NCBI GenBank assembly: GCA_025331125.1
Contig: JAOALB010000101.1
Span: 1 to 64,000 of the forward strand
Direction of reading: 5' to 3'
Length of the DNA: 64,000 nucleotides
From: Mycogone perniciosa
Lineage: Eukaryota > Ascomycota > Sordariomycetes > Hypocreales > Hypocreaceae
Shown here: one piece after another, positions 12,651-25,301 of the stretch
How positions within the stretch are numbered: position 1 is the first letter of the stretch
Layout of the letters: each line of letters begins with the position of its first letter
Program-made: the position numbers and the translations under genes
Notes under the pieces: model-generated
The model's database searches: none
What the model was told of the DNA's origin: nothing
Seen by the model: the letters and a program-made list of their open reading frames with translations, nothing else

Positions 12651-15600
12651 ATATATTTTAACTTTCCATTAAGGGAAATAGATTATCCACCTATTATATA
12701 TACACTTGCTAGTGAATATAGCTTTTACAATAAATAGCATTAACCCTGTAAAAGGAGCTTAAGGTATATTGGCATTAAAGCAGCAAAATACCTGCAGTAA
12801 AAATATATAAGTTTAAAAAAGGATATCTTTATATCCTTAAAAATTATTTCCTAGAGACGCCTAAATCTCTAGGAATTTCCAGGATATACTACTTTAAAAC
12901 TTCTAGTTTAATTTATCAGTATATTATTTTAAGATAATAAGTATATATAATACTAAGGGCTTATATAGTATTATAGCAACTATAATACCTTTATCTTTAC
13001 TTTTAAACCGAACTGTTAATATTTATCTTTAATACTATAACTGCGTCTAGTTATATAGGGCCTGGGATTTTGGCCTTAATGATTACAATAATATTATGCA
13101 TTTAGATCTTAATAGGACTAACTAAATTTTAGGATATATATAAAATACTAGAATAGTGCTAGATATAGTTTCTTAAAGTATATTAAGTATTGCTTTTAAA
13201 GCGCCACCACCTACACTTTGCCTATAACTATAGGTAATATAGGAAGTATAGAGATAGTAACTTTAATAATGCTATATAATTCTAAACCTAATATTATATA
13301 AAAGTCTGCGCAGTAAACTTCTTTTTATATAATATAAAAGCATAGATGCGATATATACTATCTCCAATATTTATATAAACCACTCTAAGTCCTAGCTATT
13401 ATTAGCTTTAATATCCTAGTTTATTATTAAATTAATTAGATTTAGTATTAATTAAAGAGCGCCTATTATTAAATAGGTTGCAGAGCATTACGTCATAGTC
13501 GTGGAGTATTAAGTTATAGTTAACCTATCGATATAGGGGTTATCGTAGCTGTCTATTTATATATAGCAGGCTATACTTAGAAATTCCTTTTTATTTAAGG
13601 CTAAGTTTTAAGCCAGTAGTAATTTTTATTTTTTATTACTTTCCTTAATAAATTTTACTTATTAATAGGTTTAACTGCACTTAAATAAAACCAGCAGTAA
13701 AAAAACTATAAAATAATATAGTCTATACTACTGTTATTCGCTGGTTAGTAGCTTAAATCTTATAGGTTAAGGGGCGATCGGCGTTGCGGTTCGCTATTTA
13801 TTCTCGGGCCATTAATCCCAAAGCTATCTTTACTAATTTAACTTTATACTCTATACTTTATATTAAGTCTTAAACCTACTAACCTACTACTTTACAGAGT
13901 AGCTTTAACTAGTTTAAAGATATGTCTAAATTTAACTTTAACTAGGTTATTAATGCTAAAAATGCTAGTATACAGCTTTAATCTATAACTTATAATTAGT
14001 TAAGAACTTAATGCGTTAGCATTTATTGCCTTAATAGGTATATCTATAATCTAGTATTTTTTTAATAGCTATTTTTTTATTTAGCTAAGTAGAAGATTTT
14101 CCTACTTAACTTTAAGTTATTAAAGGTATTAAATTTAGTAGTTCTAGTTATCTATAGTTAGGTGATACTGTTAGTTTATAATTAAATATAGTAGGCTTCT
14201 TTAATGGTATATTATATATTAAAGTTTACTTAAACAGTTATAGGCTTATAGGTAAAGAATATAATTTAGAATAGTAGGAATACCTCTTTTAGGCTATAAA
14301 CTAGTAGGTGATAGAATATTGCAGCTTAGCGTTAAAATAAATCCCTAAACGTTAATATACGCCTTTCTTATATTATAGGCTAGAATAGTGCTAATATAAC
14401 AGAAAGTATATTAAAGCTATAGAAAAAAATAATATAAAATTATATATAAATATTATCAAGGTATTATAATTCCTCTTTATCTAAAGTTATTAAAATAAAT
14501 AAAAGATTTAATAAATAAAGATAAATATATAAATATTATATTTATAAAATTTATCTTTTAATAAAACTTTATAACCTATTATTATATTTTTAAGAACCAG
14601 GGTAGTAAATAAAAGATAGTAATAGCGTTTAAGGAGTCTTTATAGTAGGCAGGCTAGAATCTAGTAAATAGGAGATAAGTAAATAACTAAATTAATATTT
14701 AACTTTCTTTTAAAACAGAGTGAATCCCGCGTATATATACACCTTTAAAATTACCTAAGATAATATAAAGGAGTTTCCCTTTTAAAGGGAATCTCTTATT
14801 TCATTTTATTTTATTTTATAAATTTTAAGTCTTTTAAAATAGTTTTTGCTATAGCCCTCTATAATTAATTAAAAAAATTAAGGTTCTTTTATCTACTATT
14901 CTATGCATTATAGGTATATAAAATGCATATAAAATTCCATTAATGCAGAGTTATATAAAGCATTTTATAGTGCGGAGTTAAGACTATAATAGGATATTTT
15001 ATATTACTGCTTAAAAAAATATAAACGCAGGGATACCGGGCCAATACCTATAGTAATACTATTATTTTAAACAGCTATAATATTATAAAAATTTATTTAA
15101 TTTAAGATATATATATATTATTAGATGGCCCTGCTTCTAGAGATAACTATTTTATATATTATCCCTTAGCCTAACAGACAGCTATTAGTCGATATAGCAA
15201 AGAGTCAATTAACCTTTAAGTTAAGTCCTGGGTATAGCCTTTTACGCAATTTATAACTATATTTTTAACTCTTTAATTAATGCCTTATTAACTTTTAGAT
15301 CGCGAATATAAAGGCAGATTTCTATTAATTTTAATTTAAAAGCTCTTTAAATGTATTTAATAGGGTTAAGAGTAGCGGAATATAGCGGCTAATAAATGTA
15401 TTCTATTAATTACAGATTAATAGTATAAGGCTATATAGATAGCTTGGAAACAATTAAATTAATACTCTTCTGCTAATTTTAAGTTTAGTAGGTTTTACTC
15501 TTTAATATCTTTACGTATATTATAGATTTTTATATAGGACTAAAACTCTAGTTTCTTTTGCGATTCCCGTATATAATTATACTAAATTCGCGCTTTTCTG

Positions 15601-16940
15601 GTATATTGTTGTTAAGATATATATATTTGAAAGTGGAAGGTATTTAGGTGGCTGGTTGTATATAGTGTAACGCGTTATATACCCCGCGTTTGTGTATTTT
15701 TAAATATTTACTGTATATTATAGCTATATAAGAACGCTAAATGTATTACCTGTTCTACTGCTAAACTGGCTAGCAGTTTAAGTCACCTTATCTCGTTTAA
15801 ACTCATTACAGTATATAGCTCTATTTACTATTAAAAAGCTGCAAGGAGTATTTATCGATAGTATATACTTCTCTTTAATTATAACCTAGAAAAAAGAATT
15901 TCCCTTTAATTTATATATTCTGCGGAAAGGCAGTGCCTTTATATTTAGTTAGCTGTATAATATTAGTCTCTTTTTAGATTACCTTTATGTTATTAGGGAG
16001 GGTATCTTATATAAAAATCCTTTATAGGCTTTATAATTTAAAGTAAAAGTATATCAGTATATTAAGTTAATGCTTTTAAAGCAGTATTATTGTCGCCTAG
16101 TTTAGTTTTCGCTTTAATAACTGGAGTTAAAGGTACTAAGTTAGACTAGATATCTGGATAACGCTATTAGCGATCGATTTGCCCGCTACACTAATGTCTT
16201 TCTAAGGCTGATATACAGTATATAACTAAGGAACTATCCTGTTAATGGCAGGCATTATATAGAGGTAAAGTAATTGTGTCTATCTTTAGTATAGTTATAA
16301 ACTTTAGTTCTGGCGATAATGGAATATTAGGTCTGGAAAAGGTAATAGTATATTAAGAGTTTAAGCGAGTATATAGAATAAGGGCAGTCAGATATTTATA
16401 AAGGGAAAAGAGGATAGCTGAAAGTAAAGGGGGAAAAGTCCAAAATATCTAGACAGGGCAGGACATTAACTTTATATACTTAGAACTTAGAAGATACTAG
16501 TAGAAGGTTCCCACTATACATTAATCGGCTATATTTATCTATAACCTTACATTTTATCTATACTCTATAGTCAAGAACCAATATGCCTACACCTCCTATA
16601 ATAATAACCCGAGCCTACTAGACTCCCTTATATATTAGATATTGAAAAATAGTTATGCCTTGCCAGCATAGAGTTAAAAGTGTGGTATAGGCACTTGTAA
16701 TATACTCTCTCTAAGCTTTAATGAGGTTTTATATCTCGCTTACGCCTCTTTTTATATATACCCCTGCGTCCTGCTTTAACCCTTAGCCATTTATGGCTTT
16801 AAGCGGCATATATGCCTTAACAAGACGCAAGATATTGGCTGTATATTTGTATTTATAGTGAGGGAGCTAGAGTGTTAAGTGAAAGAGCAGTATTTTTTAT
16901 CTCCGCGGAGTAAAGGCAATCTCGCATATTTAATGCCTGT
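12651..16940. other. Unclassified AT-rich region
   Basis: RIP-affected DNA with no LTRs and no frame that I can assign. A 10-bp inverted repeat (TTCCTAGAGA ... TCTCTAGGAA) with an 8-nt loop sits at 12,848-12,875. Composition becomes slightly less extreme from about 15,600 on (for example 16,560-16,800), so the right half may hold gene remnants, but I could not follow one. Confidence 0.5.
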
Positions 16941-16947
16941 ATTAATT

Positions 16948-17310
16948 CTTATGGCTCCTAAGTCTAAGTTAAGATACCTGTAATCTTACCTGTATTATTA
17001 AGCGGCATAATATATTATGATAAGGTTAATTGTCTAGAAATTGTATAATTACATATCTGAAGAGTTGTGTATTGCTGTAGGTGTTACTATAGTAAGTTAG
17101 GTATCTAGGCCGGGATATATAGTAATAGCCGCAGATTAACAGCTTTTACGTATAGCAATGATATTCCGATAGTTGCTGTCGTTGCTATCTGTTATTGTTA
17201 CTACTTTTATACTGCTAGCTTTAAGAGATTTGCGGATATAAACACTTAACTATTTATGGCTTAATACCTAAAAAATCGCTTTCAGCTACCTTTTACTATA
17301 GTAGGCAATC
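16948..17310 (+). pseudogene. Possible transposase-like frame, degenerate
   Basis: A plus-strand frame starts with an in-frame ATG (MAPKSKLRYL) and stays readable for about 120 codons with only TAA and TAG interruptions, including RPGYIVIAADQQLL (reading one TAA as Gln), LLRIAMIF and ALRDLRI. The layout is vaguely like the helix-turn-helix N terminus of a Tc1/mariner transposase, but no DDE motif was found downstream. The call is weak and it could equally be an unrelated host gene. Confidence 0.22.
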
Positions 17311-17949
17311 CCTATTAACTCTTAAGCGAAGTAAGTTGGGGCTGGATAGCATTAATTAGGAGAGCATTAAAGCGCCTGCCTAATATAAAGGGAGTTACAT
17401 TGCCTTTACTTTGGCGGACCTAAACCTAAACTTTAGAAGGTGATAATTAGATATATCTAGTATATGGCTGAGGTCTATAATAACCTGAGAGCTGGCAAAG
17501 ATATTAAGGGAACTTTAGCTTGCTAGGATATCTTTTAAAGGAGGTGATTGAACTTGATAGAACTTTATAGTGAATGCCGCTTAAAGCACTCTGTAGCTTT
17601 TAATTGCTATATTAGATTCTATAATATATAATACACCCTATATTCCACTAACTAGAAGAAGTTGCATAGAAAAACTCCTGCAGTTTGCTTTAGATAGCGT
17701 TGTTTAAAAGCTCTTTTTAAAAGATATAGTAAATGAAATTAAAACGAAATTAGCTCTATTAGAAATAGAAAAGAGGGCAGTAATTTACTAGTAATAAGTA
17801 AAAGCCTAAACTATTTAATTTACTATATTATATAGGTGCCTATAGCTATAGTATGGTATAGCTAAATGCGCTATATAGTAAAAGCAAAGTGTAAGCACCA
17901 GCAGGTCTACTAATATACCATATATAATTATAATATAAAGGCCTTATAC

Positions 17950-20480
17950 TAGCAACTATATATTAACTTTATATCTATTAAATATATTATACTTATAAAT
18001 GCTGGCTAAATAATGCTGGAAGGCCCCGAGAATATAGAATATAATTCCTTTTTCTTTATAGTATAGTTTAGGATATACTATAGAGCGCTCGCTAATGCCT
18101 TTAAGGTATTTGGCGATAAGATAATCTTATACTTAATAAGCGGAAAAGAACTAATATAATCGTTAACTTTAAGATAATGCTTTATTCCAGAAATATATAA
18201 AATACTGGGTTTTGCTATATTCCTTTGGCAAATCCTCTTTTATGGTTATTACTGTTGCTGCGGATTTTGGTTGCCTCGGCTCTCTTTTCTCTCTAAGAGC
18301 TATTATTGTATATATTGTGAATATTCGGTGTTTTAGTTTTATCTCTTTATCTAAGCCGCTTATATCGGTATAAGTGAGTTCAGCTAGCAGCCTTTACTCC
18401 TTTAAGCAGTAGGAGGGCTGGTATTGCCAGGCCTTTATCTCTAGGTCAAGGAACTGGCTCTTGTTCCTAAGCTGTGCGTTAATCTTAATAGTATTAATTA
18501 TATTAAAAAAAAACTTTCTTATATTGTATTTCGCCAATTTGCGAAGGTATACTCTCGCTAAGAGCACTTTGGCTTAAGTATTGTGGTATATTTTATATAG
18601 CTTAGTACTAGCTTCCTTTACTACTTTAATAGTCCCAGATTCGCTGCGAACTTCTTCCGCGTAAATATTATATATTTCGATTAGGCGAGCGAGAGCTGGG
18701 TCTGTCTTAATCTTTTCAAGTTTTGGCAGGGCTAGTAACTATAGGGGCTTTTAGATCGGTATACCGGCTTATATAGCCCGCCGCTTTTAATAAAGCCTTA
18801 TTCGAAGCGCGTCTAAGGAAAGCGGCTTGCGTATTGCACTAAACCTACTGGTTAATGTATATTTAATATATTGACGCACTTATATAGTTTATAACTTATT
18901 GAAGCTGCGCTTGCGTGGCTACTGCTAATTAAGGTTAACTTAGCTAAAGTCGTGCACTAATAATATCTCTTACCTTTAATACCCTCGCCTATACCTCGAC
19001 AGATTATATATAGCCTTAAAATCTATATAAAGCCTGTTATTTTATTTAACCTTTAAAGATAATAAAGGTAAGTATAGTACTGGAGAGCTTTAGTGCCGGA
19101 TATATGGACTGTTCCGTTATATTGCGATACCGCTTATTGGAATACCGGAATACCGGAATGTCTTTAATATCCTTTTACTAGTGAAACTATAGTGAATGTC
19201 GCGGTCCTTTAACTTTGATTTTGTAAAAGTCTTAAACTAAGCGGATATCCGCTTTAAATACTTGGTTAAGGAAGGCAATAGCTAGAAAAAAAAGCACTAT
19301 ATTAAACAGCAGGTTATTTACTTTATAAAAGATAAAGGTTTTCCTGTCTAAATAATATTAATAGTTGTATAGGATAATATTTTAGGTGATTAATGGGTTT
19401 TCCCTGCGCTTTTACCTTTTAATATATCTTAGCGTTACCTCTATTACTGGAAGATCCCTTTTACCTTTAACGTTCTTAAAAAGGATTAGTTTAATATCCC
19501 TGTAGTAAATCGTCTTGAAATTGTCCTCCTTTAGGTCCTATTTGGTTGTATACTCTGTTTTTGCATCTTTATCCTTTTGGCCTAAATAATGATTATTAAT
19601 AGCACCCTTGCTTAGCTTCCTGTAAACGAGAATATAGGGTTGTATTGCAGTATATGCCTGGATTAAAATTAAGAGTGCTAACTGCATTTATTAACGCTTA
19701 TTAGGAAAGATTAAATTATTATAGACTTAATAATAATATTAGACTAAGTATATATTATTAATATTTATTATAGGCTTTTTGTTTACAGATATATTAAGCT
19801 TATATATAATTATAAAATACCTATTAATATATTAATCTTATATAAGCAACTATTAAGATATATTATAAAACCAATTTCAGGGATAGATATATATTTATAA
19901 TCTCTTTATTTCCCTCTCTATTAAAATCTATACCTATAGATTTCCAATAGACTTAAAAGAGGATTTATTTATATATCTATATAGTGCTCCTCTTCTTTAT
20001 ATTGGTATAATTATCTAGTATCTATTAAAGAAATGTTATGAAATGTTTTTGGGCTAAACTTTTAAGATAGGACTTTAGATTAACTTAAAGGTAGGCGCAA
20101 TATCTGATTTACTTTAGTATTATAGATAACAAGCAATATAGCTTTAATATACTGTCTTTATTTTTTTTACAATGCAATTTATATTAATTTTTATAGTATT
20201 AATATACTCTCCTTTTATAGTGCCTTGCTTAGCGAGGCGCCGCTATATTAACTGGTAATAGTTAAGCAAGTATTATACCTATAGTGCCCTTTTCTAAATA
20301 AATATATTTTATCTTTATATCTTACCTTTATTAAAACTAAAGGTCTATTTATAGTATCTACTATCTATAGCCGGGTAGCTGTTTAATATATCTTGGATTA
20401 CTTAAATAAAAAAGAGAAGAGGTAGGTTGCCTTTAGATAGCGCTGGCGGTAAGGCTGTAGGTAAGTGGGGATATAGTATT
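17950..20480 (-). pseudogene. DUF3435 (FluG-domain) tyrosine-recombinase-like gene, RIP-inactivated
   Basis: Read on the minus strand this resembles fungal DUF3435 proteins almost end to end. About 19,680-19,560 gives MQLALLILIQAYTAIQPYI, the family's LALLLLLxAYTAxRPGAL block with the catalytic-type Arg now Gln. About 19,560-19,400 gives the LxLLxNxxGKRDLPVxEVTLRYIKG-like block (NVKGKRDLPVIEVTLRYIK). About 18,930-18,770 gives YISASI...TQAAFLRRAS and KALLKAAGYISRYTD. About 18,720-18,560 is a helical segment (LEKIKTDPALARLIEIY). The end, 18,230-17,990, matches the Cys/His-rich tail, with Cys and His changed to Tyr (IAKYLKGISERSIVYPKLYY). Stops are mostly former Gln or Arg codons. DUF3435 proteins include the captain recombinases of Starship giant transposons and many related copies, so captain status is inference. 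Confidence 0.8.
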
Positions 20481-20587
20481 AGCGCTTCGCAAAATGCCCT
20501 TTAAAAGCGGCATTATATACTCCAAAAAAGGATACCACTTTTTCTAAAAAAGGAGGTCTATTTACAGTAAACCTATACTTTTACTAT

Positions 20588-20592
20588 AGTAT
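20588..20592. other. Target-site duplication, left (AGTAT)
   Basis: AGTAT directly precedes the left LTR of the outer Gypsy element and is repeated exactly at 39,418-39,422 after the right LTR. A perfect 5-bp duplication shows that the two LTRs 18.8 kb apart belong to one insertion. Confidence 0.9.
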
Positions 20593-20764
20593 TATCACAG
20601 CACCGACCGTGACGCGATATTGACGCCCTGTTACGTAAGCTCCAGTTATATAACCAGGCCCTAACGCGTTCCTAGCTATAGCTTTCCGTAAAGCCTTAAG
20701 GCTTCCTTGCTCTCTACAGTATAATAACGATATTTGCCTTAACCTGCCTTCTTATACTATAATA
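20593..20764 (+). repeat. Outer Gypsy 5' LTR (172 bp)
   Basis: Starts TATCACAGCACCGACCGTG, where the right copy reads TGTTATAGCACTGACTGTA, so the ancestral start was probably TGTCACAG. It ends TATAATA, from a CA end changed to TA. Differences from the right LTR are transitions in both directions, as expected from RIP of both copies. Confidence 0.92.
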
Positions 20765-23700
20765 ATTTATACTATCCCTTAACTCGGCTGCGCTATTGCA
20801 AGGCATATACTTAATTAATTATAAACTTCCCTAAATTCCCTTTTTATTCCTAAACCTATAATAATGCCTCTATAGCCTAGCCCTCGCCCTTTAAACCCTA
20901 TACTTATAGGAAACTAATTATAAGCGAGATAAATATAAATGCCCTAAACCTTACCCCGCAACCTAACCTAGCCTAATAAACTATAATCCTTACTATAAAG
21001 CTAGCGCCTTTCTTTTTTCTTTTTAAAACCTTATAAAAATCTAGCGTTAATAGCGACTATATATATTTAATAAACGCAATTGTTAAAGATAATAACCTTT
21101 ATTACTAGTTCTATCTCTTTAATTAAACAATAAATAAAGGTTTAGCTTAATAGGAAAAATAAAAGTAAACCTTTAAGTAAGAAATTTTAAAATAGGCAGC
21201 TAAAAACTAAAACTTTAAAGTATAAATTAAAGCCTAGGTTAAAGCCTTAAATGCAGCCTTACTGCTAAACCTTAAAAATAATAACCTACCTAGCCGCTAT
21301 TAAATAAAAGACTTTAAATAATTTAATAGTAAATAGAAAAATATTATTAAATGCCAGTAAAAATATATTAACTAGCGCTTTTAAATTAATATTACCTTTA
21401 TAGGTAATTAGTTAATTTTCTTAATTAAATTTAAAAAGGTTTTATATAATATAGGCCTTTTAAAAGGAGATATATATTAACTGCAATAAAGAAACTTTAA
21501 TACTATTATTAAGAATTTTAATAACTTTGCTTAATAGTATTAAAAAATTAATATAATACTTTTTACTGATTTTAATAAACAATATAAAATAATTAACTTA
21601 TCTTAAAAAGTATTATAGTCCTTTAATAACCTATATATACTAAATAAACCTTTTTAAAACTTTATAGTAGAGTTCTTTATACTAGGCAGTAAATATAGTA
21701 AAACTATTAAATAAATAGTAAAGGCTTTAAAAATAAAAGTCTTTTAAAAATTTATTAATACTATAAAGATTTAAGTAATTAAGCTAGATAAATTTAACTT
21801 TATTAAATAGTGCTAACTTTATTAAATTATCTATAATAGGCTTTAAGAAGGCGCTTACTATAATGCCTTTTATATTGCCTAAATAAGCTAATCTTAATAA
21901 AGCTATTAATAATAGCAGTAATATTATTAACACTAATAAAATAACTAAATAAATAATTAAGTAAATAATTAAGCTACTGCTTTAGTGTTAACTAGTAACT
22001 TAATATAGCTAAATACTATATATACTATATTACTTTACCTTTAAGTCTTTTATAAAAAATATATTATTAGAAAACTATACTTTTACTATAAAAAAGTAAA
22101 TTATAGCTTTAATAAATATAATAAAAAAAAGTAGGCTAATATATATTAAGGAAATCTATATTAAATATAAAACTAAAATTATTAAGTCTAGCTATATTAA
22201 CTATACCTTAACCTAGTAGTACTTTAAGGCTAGCAGTAAAATAGCTTAGTAAAATATAATAATTAAACCCTAATAGTATATTAATATTACCTGTAATATT
22301 TAGTTAATTTATAAATCTAGGCTTTAAATAATATACCCTCTTTAAATATTAATAAGGATAATAATAATAGTGCTGCTTTATTAACTTTTAATTTACTTTA
22401 ATTTAGCCAGCTATATTTATTAAAAACTTAAATTTAATTTATAAATTAAAGAAAAGATTAACTTTTACTGAAAGTTATAAATAAAGGTTAACTATAAATA
22501 ATACTATTATCTTAAAATAGATTTACTGCTGCTTTTTTAATTAAAAGCCTTTTAAATTTAAATTAATAGATAATAAATCCCTTTTAATATAAAATATACT
22601 GTCTTTTATATATAATGTTTATATTAATATAAAAGCTTTAATAGATAGCAGCTACATACTTTAAGCTTTTATTAGCTGCGCCTTTATTAAGCAATTTAAT
22701 ATTATTACTTAATAACTGCTATTTACTAAAAACCTCTTTTTTACTAATAAAAGTATAGCTAATAAAATTTTAAACTTTTTTATTATATAAACTATAATTA
22801 GCCTTTATAAAAAGCTTTACCTCTTTTTTATTATAAATATCCCTAGTAATATAGTTATTATTTTTAGCCTTTTATAGCCAAAAAAATATAACTTTAATAC
22901 TAACTAAAAAGAATTAACTATTAATTTTAAATGCTATTACTATTATAACTATTACCTTTTAAAGAATATAGCTAGCCTTATATAAGTTTTAATAGCAGTT
23001 AAAATAAAAAATAACTTTATTAAAGCTAATATAGGGAATATATATTACCAGTAACTAATAGTGAAAGATACTTTAAATAAAGTAGAGCTTAATTTAACTA
23101 AATAAAGAATTATACTATATTAGTAACTGTTAATTAAAAATATTTAAAAAGAGGAAGACTATAATTTAATCAAAGAGGGAGTTTATAAAACTGTATATTC
23201 TATAAACCTTAATATTAAACCGAGATTACTATATAACCTGCAGGTGCAGTAAAATTAATAATAAGGAAATATAGGTATAGATAATCCTAAACTAAATATA
23301 TATAAAGTTATTGCCTGCCTTTATAATCTGCAGTTAATAATAAAAAGGAAAACCTTTATAAAAGCTATTACTATTACCTTTTAATATACTACTTCTATAA
23401 AACTAAACTAAACCTTAAAATTAAAAAGTATACTTAAATATAATAGATATATAAATAGTAATAGCTATAAACTTTATTACCTTTTATTATTAACTATATA
23501 TTTACGCAATAAAAGTAACTTAAGAAAAAATTAACTAAGCTATTAAAATTAAAGAATTAGCGCCTATTAGCCTGTTAAAGTTTTTAGATAAGTTTTTCTA
23601 ATAAATATTTATAGGATAAGGAAACTATATTAAAGTAAAAATAGTATTACTAAAAGAAATATATAACTTTATTAATAAATACTACTCTTTAATATAACTG

Positions 23701-24907
23701 AAAAAGATTATAGCTGCCGATATAAAGAGATTTATAGTAGGAAAACTTAAATTTAATAAGCTAGATATTTTAAAGATACTGTTATCCTGGCTATATAACC
23801 TATATAATACCTTCCTGCTGAAAACAGTAAATAAACTTCCTTTATAATAGGCCTAGGACTATAAAATTAAAATATTGCCTGGAAAAGACCCTTTATACTA
23901 AAAGAATAAGCTATTTTTACCTAATAAATTACAGGTAATAAAAAAATAATTAAGTAATAACTTAGTAAAAGGATTTATCCGCAAATTGCAAGTATAATAT
24001 ACTGCTCTTTTCCTTTTAACTGTAAAACTAAAAAGTAGTATCTATATCTATTAAAACTATTAAAAGTTAAATAATATTACTATTAAAAATTAATACCTAT
24101 TACTATTAATCCAGGAAACCTTTAATGCTTTAAACTATATAAAGGTATATATAAAACTTAATATTATCGCTATATTTAATAACCTCTATATTACTGAAAG
24201 AGATATATAGAAAATAGTGTTTATTATAAGGTTTAGCCTTTTTAAGATATTAGTTATACCTTTCGGCCTTTATAATACACCTACTATATTTTAATACTAT
24301 ATTAACTATACTTTTTATAACCTTTTTAACGATACCTATCTAATATACCTCGATAATATCTTTATATACTTTTTAAGCTAAAAGGAATACTAAAAATATA
24401 TTTATAAAGTAGTAGCCTGCCTTTAAAACGCTGGCCTTTAAATTAATATTATTAAATATAAGTTTAAGACAATAAAAATAAAATACCTTAGCTTAATTAT
24501 TACTTTAAAGGGACTAGAGATAGATCCTGAGAAGGTTAAAGCTATACTAAACTAGCAATTACTTAAAGGAGTAAAAGACTTATAAAAGTTCTTTAGCTTT
24601 ATAAACTTTTATTACTGTTTTATTTAAAGACACTTTAAAATAGCTGCACTATTAAATAAGCTTTTAAAGAAAGATTAATTATATATTTAAAGAGAAAATA
24701 GCAGGAAGCCTTTAATTTAATTAAATGCGCTTTTAAATTAGCCTTAGTTTTAGCCCTCTTTAACTATAATAAGTAAACAGTCTTTAAAATAAATACCTTT
24801 AACTAGGCATTAAGCGGTATCCTGTTGCAGTATAATAAAAAAGGTATTTTATACTTTATTATATTTTTTTCTGCAAAGCATAACGCTTAAGAATGCAACT
24901 ACAAAAT
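20765..24907 (+). pseudogene. Outer Gypsy gag-pol, 5' part (to RNase H)
   Basis: About 1.8 kb of unreadable Gag region is followed by Pol. At 22,634-22,651 the frame reads ALIDSS, the Gypsy protease ALIDSG with Gly turned to Ser. At 23,820-23,990 come ILPGKDPLYQKNKLFL and NNLVKGFIRKL, the standard start of the RT domain (LLPGKxPP...; LxKGFIRPS). The RT active site survives as YLDN at 24,346-24,357 within LIYLDNIFIY, so the second catalytic Asp is now Asn. RNase H begins near 24,780 and stops at CNYKI, where the inner element is inserted. The rest resumes at 37,021. Confidence 0.9.
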
Positions 24908-24911
24908 CCAT
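24908..24911. other. Target-site duplication of inner element, left (CCAT)
   Basis: CCAT precedes the inner element and CTAT follows it at 37,021-37,024. The single difference is CpA to TpA, a RIP change. The duplication lies in the His codon of the CNYxIHDKELLAI block of RNase H and restores the frame across the junction. Confidence 0.75.
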
Positions 24912-25301
24912 TTTGTTAACAGGGAATCAGCGCTCTAAACACATATATACACCAATAATAACTAGAATAAAGCGCGGGAACCGCGCTCTTGATAGAACCA
25001 TGAAGCTGTAATTGAGTAATATAAAGGCTAAAAGATACTGCAAATCATTTAATTATAATGTCTGCAGTCGAAAGTAACTAACAGTTACCTCTTTATGCCT
25101 TAATGGCTATAAAAATACAGGTAAAGGTAATATATTAAAAGAGAATGCGGGTTAATCCTATTAAACTAGGTCTATCTGTTTATCTTTATAGTTTTATACC
25201 TCCTTAGTCTAGTAGTTACTTAAATAAATAATTAACTTTATTTAGGTAAACTAGTAAAAAGGACTGTAAATATATTAAGTATATTAGTTACCCTTAACAA
25301 A
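24912..25301 (-). repeat. Inner Gypsy 3' LTR (390 bp)
   Basis: Plus-strand sequence TTTGTTAACAGGGAATC ... CCCTTAACAAA. It aligns over its full length with 36,631-37,020, differing mainly by C/T and G/A transitions. Both LTRs carry the extra TT and AA beyond the TG...CA core, which is why I take those bases as part of the LTR. A hairpin-forming GCGCGGGAACCGCGC lies inside at about 24,971-24,985. Confidence 0.9.
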
